A DNA stretch of 64,000 bases from Geothrix sp. PMB-07 (lineage in GTDB: Bacteria; Acidobacteriota; Holophagae; Holophagales; Holophagaceae): assembly GCF_030758935.1 (NCBI RefSeq), contig NZ_CP132333.1:806992-870991 (forward strand), written 5' to 3'. The notes under the pieces were generated by a model. It saw nothing but the letters and a program-made list of their open reading frames with translations. It was not told the DNA's origin and ran no database searches. Numbering within the stretch: the stretch's first letter is position 1; each line of letters starts with the position of its first letter. Shown here piece after piece: positions 27,127-40,300 of this stretch. The translations under genes and the position numbers were made by a program.

Positions 27127-27142
27127 GGCCAGCACCCTGGCC
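27127..27142 (-). terminator. Possible terminator after export operon
   Basis: GGCCAG (27127-27132) pairs with CTGGCC (27137-27142) around a 4-nt loop, about 10 bp past the permease stop on the minus strand. No real T-run follows, so this is tentative. Confidence 0.35.
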
Positions 27143-27151
27143 CCCTTTGTT

Positions 27152-28449
<1,298 letters not shown>

Positions 28450-28453
<4 letters not shown>

Positions 28454-29676
28454 TTGGTGGCCTCCGCCTTGGCCAGCTTCACCTTCTTGCCAGTGGCCAG
28501 GGTGGCGAGGCCCTTGGTGGGGCCGGTGATGACCTGCTCGCCTTCTTTGACGCCCTCCAGCACCTGGGCCTGGCGCCGGGTGGAGGCGCCCAGCTTGAGG
28601 GTGCGTTCCTCCACCACGCCATCCTTGACCACGAAGATGGTCGTTCGTGTTCGGGCCACGAGGCCCAGGCCCCCGCTCCGTTCCTCGCGCTCCAGCACCG
28701 ACTGGAGTGGTACCGCCACGGTCTGTTTGATCTCATTGGCGAGGATGGCCACCCGGGCGCTCATGCCAGGGCGAAGACGGTCGAGGTCGGCCTGGCTGCC
28801 TTCGAGCTGCACGCGTACCTTGTAGTTCTGCGCCTCCTGGGAGTTGGACATGCCGCTGCTCTGGGAGCGGTCCACGCTGTTGGCCACGTTGAAGACCTTG
28901 GCCTGGAACACGAGGCCGGGCAGGGCGTCCACCTGCACTTCGGCAGGCTGGCCGGCGCGCAGCTTGGAGACCTCCAACTCACCCACTTTGGCCTCGGCCA
29001 GCATCTCGCCCATGTCCGAGATCACCATGAGGGTGGCGCCCGCCAGGTTGGTCTGGCCCGCGATGGCCATCTCGCCCTTTTCAGCCTTCAGGCCGGTCAC
29101 TCGGCCCGTCATCGGAGCGCGCAGCACGGTCTTGTCCAGGGCATCCTTGGAAAGCGCCACCTGGGCCTGGGCCTGCTGCACCGCCACCTTGGCCCGCTGA
29201 AGGGCGATGTCGGCGCTGTCGCGGGCCAGCTTGGAATCCTGGAACTGATCCACCGAAATGAGGCTCTGCTTGAACAGGGCCTCCTGCCGCTGGAAGGTCG
29301 CCTCCTGCTTCTTGAAGGTGGCCTCGGCCGTGTCCTGGTCCTGCCGCGCCATGCGCAGGCTCAGGTCGGCGCGGTTGAGATCCTGGATGAAACGCTCCTG
29401 GTCGAGGGTCACCAGGAGGTCGCCAGCCCTCACGGTCTGACCATCCTTCACATGGATCTGCTTGATCTCGCCCGTCACGGTGGTGCCCACGTTCACTTTG
29501 GACAGGGCCTGGATTTCACCGTTGGCCGTGACGCTTTCCCTCACATCCTGACGGCGGATGGTCTCCACGGTGAAGGGCACATCGGCTTCCGAGGAAGTGG
29601 CGATGGCCTTCCATCCGATCAGTCCTCCTACCAGGAGAAGGGCGCTGCCAGCGTACATCCAGGGCTTGAGCTTCAT
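28450..29676 (-). CDS. MacA-like periplasmic adaptor (cassette 2)
   Basis: The 408-residue protein is a membrane-fusion adaptor with an N-terminal anchor (KPWMYAGSALLLVGGLIGW). A lipoyl-like half motif (VNVGTTVTGEIKQIHVKDGQTVRAGDLL) and a coiled-coil hairpin at about 105-185 follow, then the second lipoyl half (LRAPMTGRVTGLKAEKGEMAI) and beta-barrel domains. It links an inner-membrane permease to an outer-membrane channel. ATG 29676 is taken as the start because the anchor begins there; the upstream open frame lacks a signal. It overlaps the next permease by four bases. Confidence 0.9.
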
Positions 29677-29797
29677 GGCGTTTCCCAAAGGCAGGGCTCG
29701 GCAGATGGGATTCTGCAGGGCGGGGGTGCCTCCATTCTGCTTGGGAAAGAACGCCTGTTCAAAATATCTGAACGGGGCTGATGCTGAGCCTTCACTC

Positions 29798-29923
29798 ACT
29801 CGTAGCGGAGCGCCTCGATGGGACGGGGCCCCATCCGTGAGGCGAGGCCGAACGGGAGGACACGCCGGGGGCGTGTCCGATCTGGGGGTTGTCGGCGAAG
29901 CCGCGGGATCCAGAGGCGAACCG

Positions 29924-29951
<28 letters not shown>
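29798..29951. repeat. 26-bp direct repeat flanking the inter-cassette gap
   Basis: The sequence beginning ACTCGTAGCGGAGCGCCTCG occurs at 29798-29823 and again at 29926-29951. The second copy is the true 3' end of the permease gene at 29924. The first lies in the gap and, read on the minus strand, still encodes PIEALRYE plus a stop. It is a leftover permease tail, marking the joint of a tandem duplication or a deletion between cassettes. Confidence 0.8.
29858..29878 (-). terminator. Hairpin between export cassettes
   Basis: GGACACGCC (29858-29866) pairs perfectly with GGCGTGTCC (29870-29878) around a 3-nt loop, about 45 bp after the upstream permease stop. There is no T-run on the minus strand, so it may attenuate transcription or stabilise mRNA rather than terminate. 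Confidence 0.45.
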
Positions 29952-31149
<1,198 letters not shown>

Positions 31150-31150
<1 letters not shown>

Positions 31151-32397
31151 TACTTCTTCGATTCCTTGGTCTTCGCCAGCTCACTGTCGGACCGTGCCCT
31201 CAGGGAGGCAGGGGCCTTATCTTTCAACTCCTTCAGCTTTCGGATGGGGCCTGTGAGCACCTTGTCGCCCTCGGCCAGGCCCGATTTCAGCTCGAAGTAC
31301 TGGGTGTTGGCAATGCCGACATCCACAGGCCGTTCCAGGGCCTTTCCATCCTTGAACAGCAGGACGATGTTGCGATTCGTGGGAGCCAGAAGGCCCTGCT
31401 TCTGGGCCTCCTCCAGGCTGCCCTCCCGCTCCAGCACCGCCTGCAGGGGCACCCGCAGGACATTCTTGGCTTCCTGGGTGAGGATGACGGCGCGGGTGCT
31501 CATACCCGGCCGGAGGTTGTCGAGGTCGGCGCGTTGGCCCGAGAGGACGACCTTCACCTTGTAGAGGTTCGCATCTGAACCTGTCTTCTCCGTGCCCGTG
31601 GCCACTTCGATCACCCGGCCCTGGAAGACCTTGCCAGGCAGGGACTCCACGGAGACCTGCGCGGTCTGGCCCACCTTGGTGCGTACCACCTCGCTTTCGT
31701 TGACCTTGATCTCGGCCTGCATCTCGCTCATGTCGGAAATGATCATGAGCAGGGCGCCGGACACATTGCTCATGCCTGGAATGGCGGTCTCGCCCTTCTC
31801 CGCCTTCAGGCTGGTGACTCGGCCGGAAATCGGGGCCCGGAGCGTGGCCTTGGAGAGGCCATCCTGCATGGCTTTCAGGTTGGCGTCGTTCTGGGCGACG
31901 TTGGCCTTGGCGCTGTTATAGGACAGGACGGCGCTTTCCATGGCCAGCTTCTGCTGCTGGAAATCCTCGTCGGAGACGAGCCCCTGTTTGCGCAGGGCCT
32001 CGTAGCGGCTGTAGCTCTCCCGGCTCCGTCGCATGGCGGCTTCCAGCCGGGCCGCATCCTGGCGGGCGCCATCCAGGATGCTCTGGGCTTGGGCCATGGA
32101 TTGCTTGAGGCGCTCCTGGTCGATGGTGACCAGCAGATCGCCCGCGGCCACGTTCTGGCCATCCTTGACGTGGATGGCCTTGATTTCGCCCGCCACGGAG
32201 GTGCCGATGTTGATCTGGGTCTTGGCACGGATCTCACCGCTGGCGCTGATGGTTTCGCGGATATCGCCCTTGGCCACCGTATCCCAGGAGAAGGAGCTGT
32301 CCTCATCCTTGGCGCCGCCGAAGGCGAGGCCGAAGACGATCAGGAGAACGAGGGCGCCGACGCCTCCGAAGATGAGTTTGGTCTTTTTGGATGCCAT
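31150..32397 (-). CDS. MacA-like periplasmic adaptor (cassette 1)
   Basis: This 415-residue membrane-fusion protein is paralogous to the adaptor at 28450. It has an N-terminal anchor (LIFGGVGALVLLIVFGLAFG) and a first lipoyl half (INIGTSVAGEIKAIHVKDGQNVAAGDLL). A coiled-coil hairpin follows, then the second half (LRAPISGRVTSLKAEKGETAI), a beta-barrel and a proximal domain. It has a Lys/Glu-rich end. Its ATG directly abuts the stop of the Yip1 gene upstream (TAGATG), so the Yip1 protein, adaptor and permease form one operon. Confidence 0.9.
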
Positions 32398-33138
32398 CTA
32401 CTTGGCTCCCAGGATGCGCATGCCAATGCTCAGGAGCAGAGGCACGAGCACGCAGATCAGCGCGCCGGGGACCTTGATCCGGGTCAGGTAGCGCAGGGCC
32501 AGGTAGATCAGGAAAGCCTCAGCGAAGTAGAAAAGGTCGAGGCTGAACAGGAAGGCCTGGAGCTTGATGCTGTCCACGTGGATGAAGTAGCCGAGAGAGG
32601 TCGGTGCGATCTTTTCCGGCGTGAGACCGCCAATGGGGCGCATCAGGCAGATGACGAACAGCAGCAGCGCATGGGGCAGCTTGACCAAACTTGGCACCAC
32701 GGCGGCACTCAGCGCCTGGGGGTAGGTCGGGGCCTCGCCCTCTGGCATGGCCTTTCCGATCAGCCAGTAGAAGAGGGCCAGCAGGGCGGCGACCGCCGGG
32801 GCCCCGATGACCGCGAAGAGAATTCCGAAAGGCAGAATGAATTTCTTCTGCATCTCGATGATCATGTCGATCTGGGCGGCCTGAATCTGAGGGTTGCGTT
32901 CCAGCGCCGGACGGATCATCTCGTCCACATCCACCTTCCGACCCCACACGAAGGTGACCGCCAGTGCGCTGATCACGAGCAGGCCCAAAGCCCAGCCCCA
33001 GGCGGGGGTCTTGTTGAGCCGCTGGAAAAGTTCCACCGGGCTGGTGAACACGCCGAGGATCTGATCCATCAGGCCGGGCGCAGGGGGGCGAGGGCCTTCG
33101 GGTTGGTCGCCGTACAGGGAGGTGGGCTGGTCGCTCAT
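32398..33138 (-). CDS. Yip1-domain membrane protein
   Basis: The 246-residue protein has a short cytosolic proline-rich N-terminus followed by LMDQILGVFTSPVELFQRL, which is the usual lead-in to bacterial Yip1 domains. About five membrane helices follow (for example WALGLLVISALAVTFVWG, ILPFGILFAVIGAPAVAALLALF, ALLLFVICLM). ATG 33138 has GGAG upstream; the in-frame ATG 33159 lacks one. It heads the export operon and may help membrane assembly of the adaptor-permease complex, which is inference from position. A second Yip1 protein is at 55010. Confidence 0.8.
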   Translation of the reverse strand: MSDQPTSLYGDQPEGPRPPAPGLMDQILGVFTSPVELFQRLNKTPAWGWALGLLVISALAVTFVWGRKVDVDEMIRPALERNPQIQAAQIDMIIEMQKKFILPFGILFAVIGAPAVAALLALFYWLIGKAMPEGEAPTYPQALSAAVVPSLVKLPHALLLFVICLMRPIGGLTPEKIAPTSLGYFIHVDSIKLQAFLFSLDLFYFAEAFLIYLALRYLTRIKVPGALICVLVPLLLSIGMRILGAK

Positions 33139-33194
33139 GGGGGGCTCCGTGGCATTCACGATAAGGGGGGTGAAGGGTATTGTTGCAGCCTCCC

Positions 33195-33222
33195 GGCCAA
33201 CGGTGGGATTCCACCGCTGGCC
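33195..33222. repeat. Inverted repeat between Yip1 gene and rocD
   Basis: GGCCAACGGTGG (33195-33206) pairs with CCACCGCTGGCC (33211-33222) with one mismatch and a 4-nt loop. A second short dyad (GTCCCCGGGGGAC, 33231-33243) follows. They lie in a divergent promoter region, so regulatory hairpins or operators are possible. Confidence 0.45.
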
Positions 33223-33279
33223 GGAAGTCCGTCCCCGGGGGACGGGCCCTGACGGTTCGTCAAGGATTCTGGCTGAAAC

Positions 33280-33308
33280 CTGACAAGGCTATCCCTTGGG
33301 CCTAGACT
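33280..33308 (+). promoter_or_regulatory. sigma70-type promoter of ornithine aminotransferase gene
   Basis: CTGACA (33280-33285, 5/6), a 17-bp spacer, then TAGACT (33303-33308, 4/6). Initiation would be near 33315, leaving a leader of about 45 nt to the AAGGAGG ribosome site. Confidence 0.55.
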
Positions 33309-33360
33309 GTTGCCTTCTCGTGTGTCCCTGTTCTCAATTCCTATTTCCCAAGGAGGCCCC

Positions 33361-34572
33361 ATGGCCACCCCCACAGGCAAGTCCGCCGCCCTCATCGCGC
33401 AGGAAAACGAGTTCGGCGCCCACAACTACCATCCCCTCGACGTCGTGTGCACGAAGGGCGAGGGCGTCTACCTCACCGACGTGGACGGCAAGCAGTACAT
33501 GGATTTCCTGGCGGCCTACTCCGCGGTGAACCAGGGCCACAACCACCCCAAGATCGGCGAGGCGATGATCGCGCAGGTCAAGAAGCTGGCCCTGACCAGC
33601 CGCGCCTTCCGCAACGACCAGTTCCCCCCGCTGCTTGAAAAGCTCTGCAAGATCACCGGCTTCGAGAAGGCCCTGCTCATGAACAGCGGCGCCGAAGCGG
33701 TTGAAACCGCGCTGAAGGCCATGCGCAAGTGGGGCTACGACAAGAAGGGCATCGAGTACGGCAAGGCCGAGATCATCGTGGCCGATGGCAACTTCCACGG
33801 CCGCACCATCTCCATCGTGGGCTTCAGCACCGATCCCGACAGCAGCAGCAAGTTCGGCCCCTTCACCCCCGGCTTCAAGATCGTGCCCTACGGCGATCTG
33901 GAAGCGGTGAAGCAGGCCATCACCCCCAACACCTGCGCCATCTTCATGGAGCCCATTCAGGGCGAGGGCGGCGTGGTGATTCCGCCCGACGGTTTCCTCG
34001 AGGGCCTCCGTGAAGTCGCAACGAAGAACAACTGCCTGCTGGTGCTGGACGAGATCCAGTCCGGCCTGGGCCGCACGGGCAAGTGGTTCGCCTTCGAGCA
34101 CGAGGGCATCCGTCCCGACGGCATCACCATCGGCAAGGCCCTCAGCGGCGGCTACTACCCCGTGAGCGCCTTCCTGGCCTCCAACGAGGTCATGGACGTC
34201 TTCACCCCCGGCATCCACGGCAGCACCTACGGCGGCAACCCGCTGGCCTGCGCCGTGGCCAGCGCCGCGCTGGATGTGCTGGTGGACGAGAAGCTGGTGG
34301 AGCGCGCCGCCGAGCTGGGCGAGTACTTCGCCAAGCGCCTGAAGGGCATGAAGTCCGACAAGGTGGAGCTGGTGCGCGTTCGCGGCCTGTGGGCCGGCGT
34401 GCAGCTCAAGGAGAGCGCCGGCAAGGCCCGCCCCTACTGCTACCAGCTCAAGGACCGCGGCATGCTCTGCAAGGACACCCACGAGCAGATCATCCGTCTG
34501 GCGCCCCCCCTCGTGATCACCAAGGAGCAGATCGACTGGGCGGTGGATCAACTGGAAGCCGTGCTGGCCTAA
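33361..34572 (+). CDS. rocD: Ornithine--oxo-acid aminotransferase
   Basis: This 403-residue PLP enzyme transfers the delta-amino group of ornithine to 2-oxoglutarate, giving glutamate semialdehyde and linking arginine/ornithine to proline and glutamate. It starts near NYHPLDVVCTKGEGVYLTDV, as ornithine aminotransferases do. It has LLMNSGAEAVETALK (PLP phosphate), LVLDEIQSGLGRTGKWF (Asp/Gln contacts) and TIGKALSGGYYP with the Schiff-base lysine. ATG 33361 is fixed by AAGGAGG four bases upstream. It has its own promoter and a strong terminator, so it is monocistronic. Related acetylornithine aminotransferases are possible but less like the N-terminal motif. Confidence 0.93.
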   Translation: MATPTGKSAALIAQENEFGAHNYHPLDVVCTKGEGVYLTDVDGKQYMDFLAAYSAVNQGHNHPKIGEAMIAQVKKLALTSRAFRNDQFPPLLEKLCKITGFEKALLMNSGAEAVETALKAMRKWGYDKKGIEYGKAEIIVADGNFHGRTISIVGFSTDPDSSSKFGPFTPGFKIVPYGDLEAVKQAITPNTCAIFMEPIQGEGGVVIPPDGFLEGLREVATKNNCLLVLDEIQSGLGRTGKWFAFEHEGIRPDGITIGKALSGGYYPVSAFLASNEVMDVFTPGIHGSTYGGNPLACAVASAALDVLVDEKLVERAAELGEYFAKRLKGMKSDKVELVRVRGLWAGVQLKESAGKARPYCYQLKDRGMLCKDTHEQIIRLAPPLVITKEQIDWAVDQLEAVLA

Positions 34573-34599
34573 ACGCCCTTCTCCGTTTTCTCTTTGACG

Positions 34600-34629
34600 A
34601 GGAACCAGGCATTCGCCTGGTTCCTTTTT
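34600..34629 (+). terminator. Rho-independent terminator after rocD
   Basis: Perfect 11-bp stem (34600-34610 with 34615-34625), loop ATTC, followed by TTTTT. Textbook intrinsic terminator 27 bp after the stop. Confidence 0.92.
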
Positions 34630-34770
34630 GCATGTCAAATCACTTGCTGATCCTCTGAGCGAAGCTGCAGCCTCTGCCTAGAAATGCCATGTATGACATG
34701 GCTTTTTGGCCTCGTCGAGGGGCGTCTCTTGAGAGACAATGGCTGATTCGCCCCAAATTAGGAGGTCCAC

Positions 34771-37353
34771 GTGTGGCAGAGGCTCCGCCAGCTCTTGTGC
34801 AGCGTTGCTCAGGTCGCTTTGCTGGCCTTGATGCTGCTGCTGGCGGGAGGTTTGTCCGCGGCGGATTCGCCGGGCAAATTCGATTTCCACACGTTTCCAC
34901 CTGCGGCGGGACAAACCTTGGGTGTGGCCTCGCGGCCCATCTCCGATGGCGAAGGAGGCTTCTGGTTCCTCAACCAGTCGGCCATTTGGCGTTTCGATGC
35001 CCGGGGCTACCGGGCGCTGGGGAAGGCCGAAGGCTTCCCGGAGGCGCCCGTGGACCAGGCCCATCCTGAGCCCTCCAGCGGCATGTGGTTCCACGCCGGG
35101 AAGGCCTGGTACCACCTGGATCAGACCGGGCTGCGGCCGGTGCCAACCATCCCAGAACCCGATGACGGCGAAACTCGGCATTTTTTTGCGGTGCGCAACG
35201 AAGGTTTCGCTGTCGTCGAGAAGGGCCGCGTCTTCATCTACAGCTCTTCGCAGAAGGCCCCGCTGGATCTGCCGGCGCCGGCTCCCGGGCGCTGGACCCG
35301 GGGATGGCGTGATCCGCAGACCAACCACCGCCTGCTGGTGGGTGATGCGGGGCTGGCGACCTGGGTGGCCTCCTCCTGGCGGGTGCAATCTCTGAAAGGG
35401 CTGCTGGCGGGCCGTCCGGCGGATGTGGTGCGGGATCACCGGGGAGTCGTGTGGATCCGCAGTGATCGCGATCTCATCCAGGCCGGGCCCGCGCCGAAGC
35501 GGTTCGCGAAGCAGCTCGGGTTCACGCGGAATTCCTTCGTGAGCCTTGAGCTCGATGGGTTCGGCCGGGTGTGGACCAACGGGCCCGAAGGACTCGCCTG
35601 CATCGATGGGGAAGAGGTGTCACGCCTCGGGGTGCAGGAAGGACTCTACGGGTACCAGGGCTACTGGCCCATCGCCTTTGATCGGCAGGGCTCCCTCTGG
35701 ACCATTTCGGCCGGAGGGTTCCAGTGCCTCAAGGGAGGGTTCCTGTGGCGGGTCCTGGAAGAACCCCATGGCCTGCCCCGGGCCATGACCTTCAGCATCC
35801 GCCGCCTCCAGCGGGACCATGGCCTTTACGTGGGCACGCACGACGGCCTCTACCGGCAGGGGGCGACCAAGTGGGAGCTGGTCAAAGGTACCGAAGGCTG
35901 GGCGATGTTCTCCATTGCCGAGCATCCTGGGGGTGAAATCTGGGTCTGCGGCAATCCTCCCGAGGCAAAGGACCAGGCGGTGCTGCGCATCCCACCGGGC
36001 CAGTCGGCGCAGCGGGTGGCCATCCAGGGATTTCCGGAGGGGACCTGGGCCCTGACGCTGCGCTGGTCGGATGCCAGCACCCTCTGGTGCGGAACCATGA
36101 AGGGGCTGTTCCGAGTGCACGCCGAGGGTTCACGCTGGGTGGCGGACCGGATCACCCTTCCCGGGCAAAGCCCCACCTTGCCCACGGGTGACCTTTTGCG
36201 CACCGAAGATGGGCTGCTCTGGGCGGCCACAGAGCACGGCCTGTTCAGATTCAATGGCACTGCCTGGGCTGCCATCGGGAAGGCGGAAGGCCTGCTGGCC
36301 GACGACGTGGCGGGGATCTTCCTGGGCCCCCAGGGGGCGCTTTGGGTCTGCCATGGGGCGGCCATCACCTGCCTGAAGCGGAGTGGGCAAAGCTGGGTGG
36401 TCGCCGAACGGATGGAGAAGGATCACCCCCTGGCCAGCCTGGGGATCTCCGAAGGCTGGACGGATCCCAAGGGACTCATGTGGCTGCTCAACGGCCACGA
36501 AGTCATCCGCTGGGATGGTCGCAAAGCAGAGCGCCACACCCGGGCCTTCGGCCTGCCCGTCGACACCGTGAGTGGCATCTGGGGTGAACCGGATGGCCGC
36601 CTGTGGGTCGGTTCCATTTCCGGGCTCATCTCCTTCGATCCGCGCTTCTACCGCCCGATTCCCGATCCCCCCGCGATTGTGCTGGGGCCGGCCTTGGATG
36701 GGGATGGCGCGGCCTTCAAACCCGGGGACCAGGTGCCCTATCGAAAGCCTGGCGTCTCCTTCAACCTCCAGCTGCCCCTCGTGGAAGGTGTGGAAGACCT
36801 TGACCTGCAGACCCGCCTGGTGGGGCTGGATGAGGCATGGCGGCGCCTGGAGGGGAACGAACTGCGCTTCCCGGGGCTGCCTGCAGGGAAGTACGTGCTG
36901 GAAGCCCGTGCGGCGCGCCGAGATGGCCAGATGGGCCCCACGCGGTCCGTGCCCTTCACGGTGCTGCCGCCTTGGTACCAGCGTCCTCTGGCCAAGGTCG
37001 TCTGGGGGTTGCTGGCGGCGGGCCTCCTCCTGCTGGCGTTCCGTTGGCGCCTCCAATCGCTGATGAGGGAAAAAGTCCGGCTGGCCCGCTTGGTGGAGGA
37101 GCGCACCGTGGATCTCCTGAACGCCAACGATTCCTTGGCAGGGGCTCTCCGGGATGTGAAAACCCTCAAGGGGCTGGTGCCCATCTGTTCCTACTGCAAA
37201 AAAATCCGGGATGATGCCGGGTTCTGGACCCAGCTGGAACAGGTGCTGGCCACCCGCACCGAGGCGCAGCTGTCCCACGGCATCTGTCCGGACTGCGCCA
37301 CCCACGTGATGGAAGAGTTCAAATCGGAACAGCAGAATGGAAGCCCCGCCTGA
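34771..37353 (+). CDS. Beta-propeller sensor with C-terminal four-cysteine module, no kinase
   Basis: The 860-residue protein starts with GTG 34771, supported by AGGAGG six bases upstream, and has a signal sequence (VALLALMLLLAGGLSAAD). About 620 residues of propeller repeats (LWCGT, LLWAAT, LWVGS) and a Y_Y_Y domain (GKYVLEARAARRDGQMG) lie outside. One helix near 744 (WGLLAAGLLLLAF) and a coiled linker follow. The cytosolic tail has no kinase; it is a compact module with C806, C809, C839 and C842 (PICSYCKKIRDD, SHGICPDC). The receptor at 47131 ends in the same module. The four cysteines probably bind a metal. The ligand and output are unknown. The gene ends 29 bp before the next sensor. Confidence 0.82.
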   Translation: MWQRLRQLLCSVAQVALLALMLLLAGGLSAADSPGKFDFHTFPPAAGQTLGVASRPISDGEGGFWFLNQSAIWRFDARGYRALGKAEGFPEAPVDQAHPEPSSGMWFHAGKAWYHLDQTGLRPVPTIPEPDDGETRHFFAVRNEGFAVVEKGRVFIYSSSQKAPLDLPAPAPGRWTRGWRDPQTNHRLLVGDAGLATWVASSWRVQSLKGLLAGRPADVVRDHRGVVWIRSDRDLIQAGPAPKRFAKQLGFTRNSFVSLELDGFGRVWTNGPEGLACIDGEEVSRLGVQEGLYGYQGYWPIAFDRQGSLWTISAGGFQCLKGGFLWRVLEEPHGLPRAMTFSIRRLQRDHGLYVGTHDGLYRQGATKWELVKGTEGWAMFSIAEHPGGEIWVCGNPPEAKDQAVLRIPPGQSAQRVAIQGFPEGTWALTLRWSDASTLWCGTMKGLFRVHAEGSRWVADRITLPGQSPTLPTGDLLRTEDGLLWAATEHGLFRFNGTAWAAIGKAEGLLADDVAGIFLGPQGALWVCHGAAITCLKRSGQSWVVAERMEKDHPLASLGISEGWTDPKGLMWLLNGHEVIRWDGRKAERHTRAFGLPVDTVSGIWGEPDGRLWVGSISGLISFDPRFYRPIPDPPAIVLGPALDGDGAAFKPGDQVPYRKPGVSFNLQLPLVEGVEDLDLQTRLVGLDEAWRRLEGNELRFPGLPAGKYVLEARAARRDGQMGPTRSVPFTVLPPWYQRPLAKVVWGLLAAGLLLLAFRWRLQSLMREKVRLARLVEERTVDLLNANDSLAGALRDVKTLKGLVPICSYCKKIRDDAGFWTQLEQVLATRTEAQLSHGICPDCATHVMEEFKSEQQNGSPA

Positions 37354-37382
37354 AGGGGCAGGCTGGCCGCAGGATTTGAGGG

Positions 37383-40300
37383 GTGGGCTTCCGGGGCCGA
37401 TCCATCCGGATGAGGCCGTTCCTGCGGAACCCCATGCTCACCGGTATTGCGTGTCGAATCCTGCTCGGGATGATTCTGGCCACCGCCGGAATGGGCCTAA
37501 CCGCGCAAGGAACCGGCCGCCTCACCTTCCGCACCTTTGGCACCGAGGAAGGTCTGAACAGCCTGACGGTCACCGCCCTGGTGCAGGATCGGCAAGGCGT
37601 CGTCTGGGCCGGCACTGAGGCGGGTCTGCATCGGTTCACCGGCCGGGGTTTCGAGGTGGATCCGCTGCCGCTCCCCCATCATCGCATCCAGAATCTGCTG
37701 GCGGCGCCGGATGGCAGCCTGTGGATCAGCACCATGAAGGGGTTGTCCCGCTGGGTGGATGGGCATGTGGAAAGGGTGGCACCCGAGCAGGGGCTGCCCC
37801 AGGGCAATACCTGGGATCTGGGCCTGGATGCCAGGGACCGTCTGTGGGTGCTGACTCAAAAGGGCCCTTACGTCCAACAGGCCGATGGCCAGTTCCAGCT
37901 GGCGCCCGGCTGGCCCGAGGGCAGCCATGCCTGGGGCCTATTCGTGCGTCCTCGCGCAACTGTGATGGCGGTGGGCGGCAAGAAGGTGTGGACGCTGCGC
38001 CCCTCGGGGGGATGGGAGGCGGTCAGCATTCCCTCTCAGTACGCCAACGAGGATCTCTTTTCCGTGGCCGAAGACGGCCAGCGCCATCGTTGGGCCCTCA
38101 GCGACCAGGGGCTCTGGCATTGCCCGCCCGGCGGCACTTGGTCCCGCGATGCCCGGGTGCGCGGGCCCATGCCCTTTTACGCGGCCATGGATCGGGACCG
38201 CGAGGGCTGGGTTTGGCTGAACTGCCTGGAGGGGCGCTTCCGGATTCAGGGCGACGACTGGCAGCGGCTGGATCTGGGCAAGCCGCTGACAGGAGGTTCC
38301 ACGGGGTTCGTGGACCGCAGCGGGGGCCTGTGGGTGTCCTCCTTTGGCGTCCAGCTCATTCTCGGGCAGGGCTTGTGGCGAGCCTACGACGAGAGCCACG
38401 GCCTGCCCAGCCGCCTGGCCTGGAACATCCGGCGGGATCTGCAGGGACGGCTCTGGGTGGCCACCGAAGCGGGGCTTTGCCTGGGCACCGCCACGGGCTT
38501 CCGGGTCATCCAGGCGGCCAACGTCACCCGGGTGCTGGTGGCCCGGGATGGCGCGATCTGGGCGGCGGGCAAACCCGGCGGAACGCTCTATCGGGTCGAT
38601 CCCCACACGCTGGCCGTTCAGCAGGTGACCATCGATCCCGCTGTCAGAAGTTCACGCATCCGGGGTTTGGGCCAGGATGCCTCCGGCGCCCTCTGGGTTC
38701 TCCATGAGACGAGCGAACTCTATCAAGGGGTTCCGAACGGAAGGGGGTACACCTGGCGGCGGGTCAGCCCCTTCGGCAAAGAGCACTTCGGGGCATGGTC
38801 CTTTTTCCAGGGCCCCAAGGGCCGCATCCTCGTGGGCCGGAACGCCACCCTGCTGTGCTGGGATGGCCAGTCCTGGCAGCCCGTGGAGGGGATGCTGGAC
38901 GGCATTCCCATGGCCTTCACCGCCACGGCCGACGGAGACATTTTCATCGGCTACGCGGTGGGTGCGGCCATTACGCGGCACCGCCTGGGGCCCAGGGGCT
39001 TTCAGTGGGTAGAAACCCTCGAGCCCTTTGGCAAGCAGGCGCAGATGGTCATCTACTGCCTGGCGGCGGACCGCCTGAACCGGCTATGGATCGGCACGGG
39101 AAATGGAATCGGGCGAGTGCCCCTGGATGGGCCGCACACCCTCACCCGCTTCTATCCGGGCGAGGGCATTCCCGGTGCGGATACCGGCGAGAACGCCATG
39201 CTGGTGGAGGACAACCTGGATCTCTGGGTGGGCACCAGCGAAGGTTTGGGTCTCTATCACGCGGCCAAGGAACAACCACCGGGCCCGCTGCCAGCCCCCT
39301 TGGTCCTTTCCGCAGAGACCTCTGGCCAGCCCCTGGACCTGGCTCACCCCCTGCGGGTGCGCCGCGCGGACCGCAACCTGGGCATCCGGTTTCTGGTGCC
39401 GGACTACCTGCATCCCGCCTCCCTCAGCTACCAGGTTCGGATTCCGGGCGTGGATCCAGACTGGGTGTCGCTTGATCGGCCCGAGGCGCGTTGGAGCGGC
39501 CTCTCACCGGGACACTACACCATCGAGATCCGCGGACGGCTGAAAGACGGCACCGAAGGCGCCACCACCCGCCTGCCCTTCTCAGTCATGCCTGCCTGGT
39601 GGGAACACATCCTCGCGAAGATCCTCTGGGGCCTGCTGTCATTGCTCGCGGTGGCGGGTCTGGCCGCCTGGTGGACTCGGCGGCTGCGCTGGAGGAACCT
39701 GGAACTCGAACGGGAAGTGGAGCGGCGCACCGAGGAATTGCGGCTGGCCTCCCAGGCCAAGAGCGCCTTCCTGGCGGATATGAGCCACGAGCTGCGCACC
39801 CCGCTGAATGCCATCCTGCTCTACACCGAACTCATCCACAGCGAAGCCCACGATCGGGGCGACAACTCCCTGGAGAGCGACAGCCTGAAGATCCATAGCG
39901 CCGGGCGCCACCTGCTGTCCCTTCTCAACGGCATTCTGGATCTCTCCAAGATCGAAGCTGGACGCATGGAAGGGCATTTCGAGGACCTCGACCTGACCAT
40001 TCTGATGCGGGAAGTGCAGCACACCTTGGAACCCCTGGCGGAGCAGAAGGGGCTGGACGTGCGCATGGACCTTCCCGCGGAATCGCTGACCTTCCGAACA
40101 GACGGGATGAAGGTGAAGCAGATCCTCATGAACCTCGGCGGCAACGCCATCAAGTTCACCGCCCAGGGGCGCATCACCCTCAGTCTCCGACCCCATTCCG
40201 AAGGGGTGGCCCTCGCCGTGGCGGACACCGGCGTGGGCATGTCGGAGGCTCAGATCCAACGTGTGTTCAAGGCCTATCAGCAGGCGGAGATCGACACCCA

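Noticed and set aside
29858-29878. Possible full intrinsic terminator between export cassettes
   Set aside because: The stem is perfect but no T-run follows on either strand, so it is listed only as a hairpin of uncertain function.
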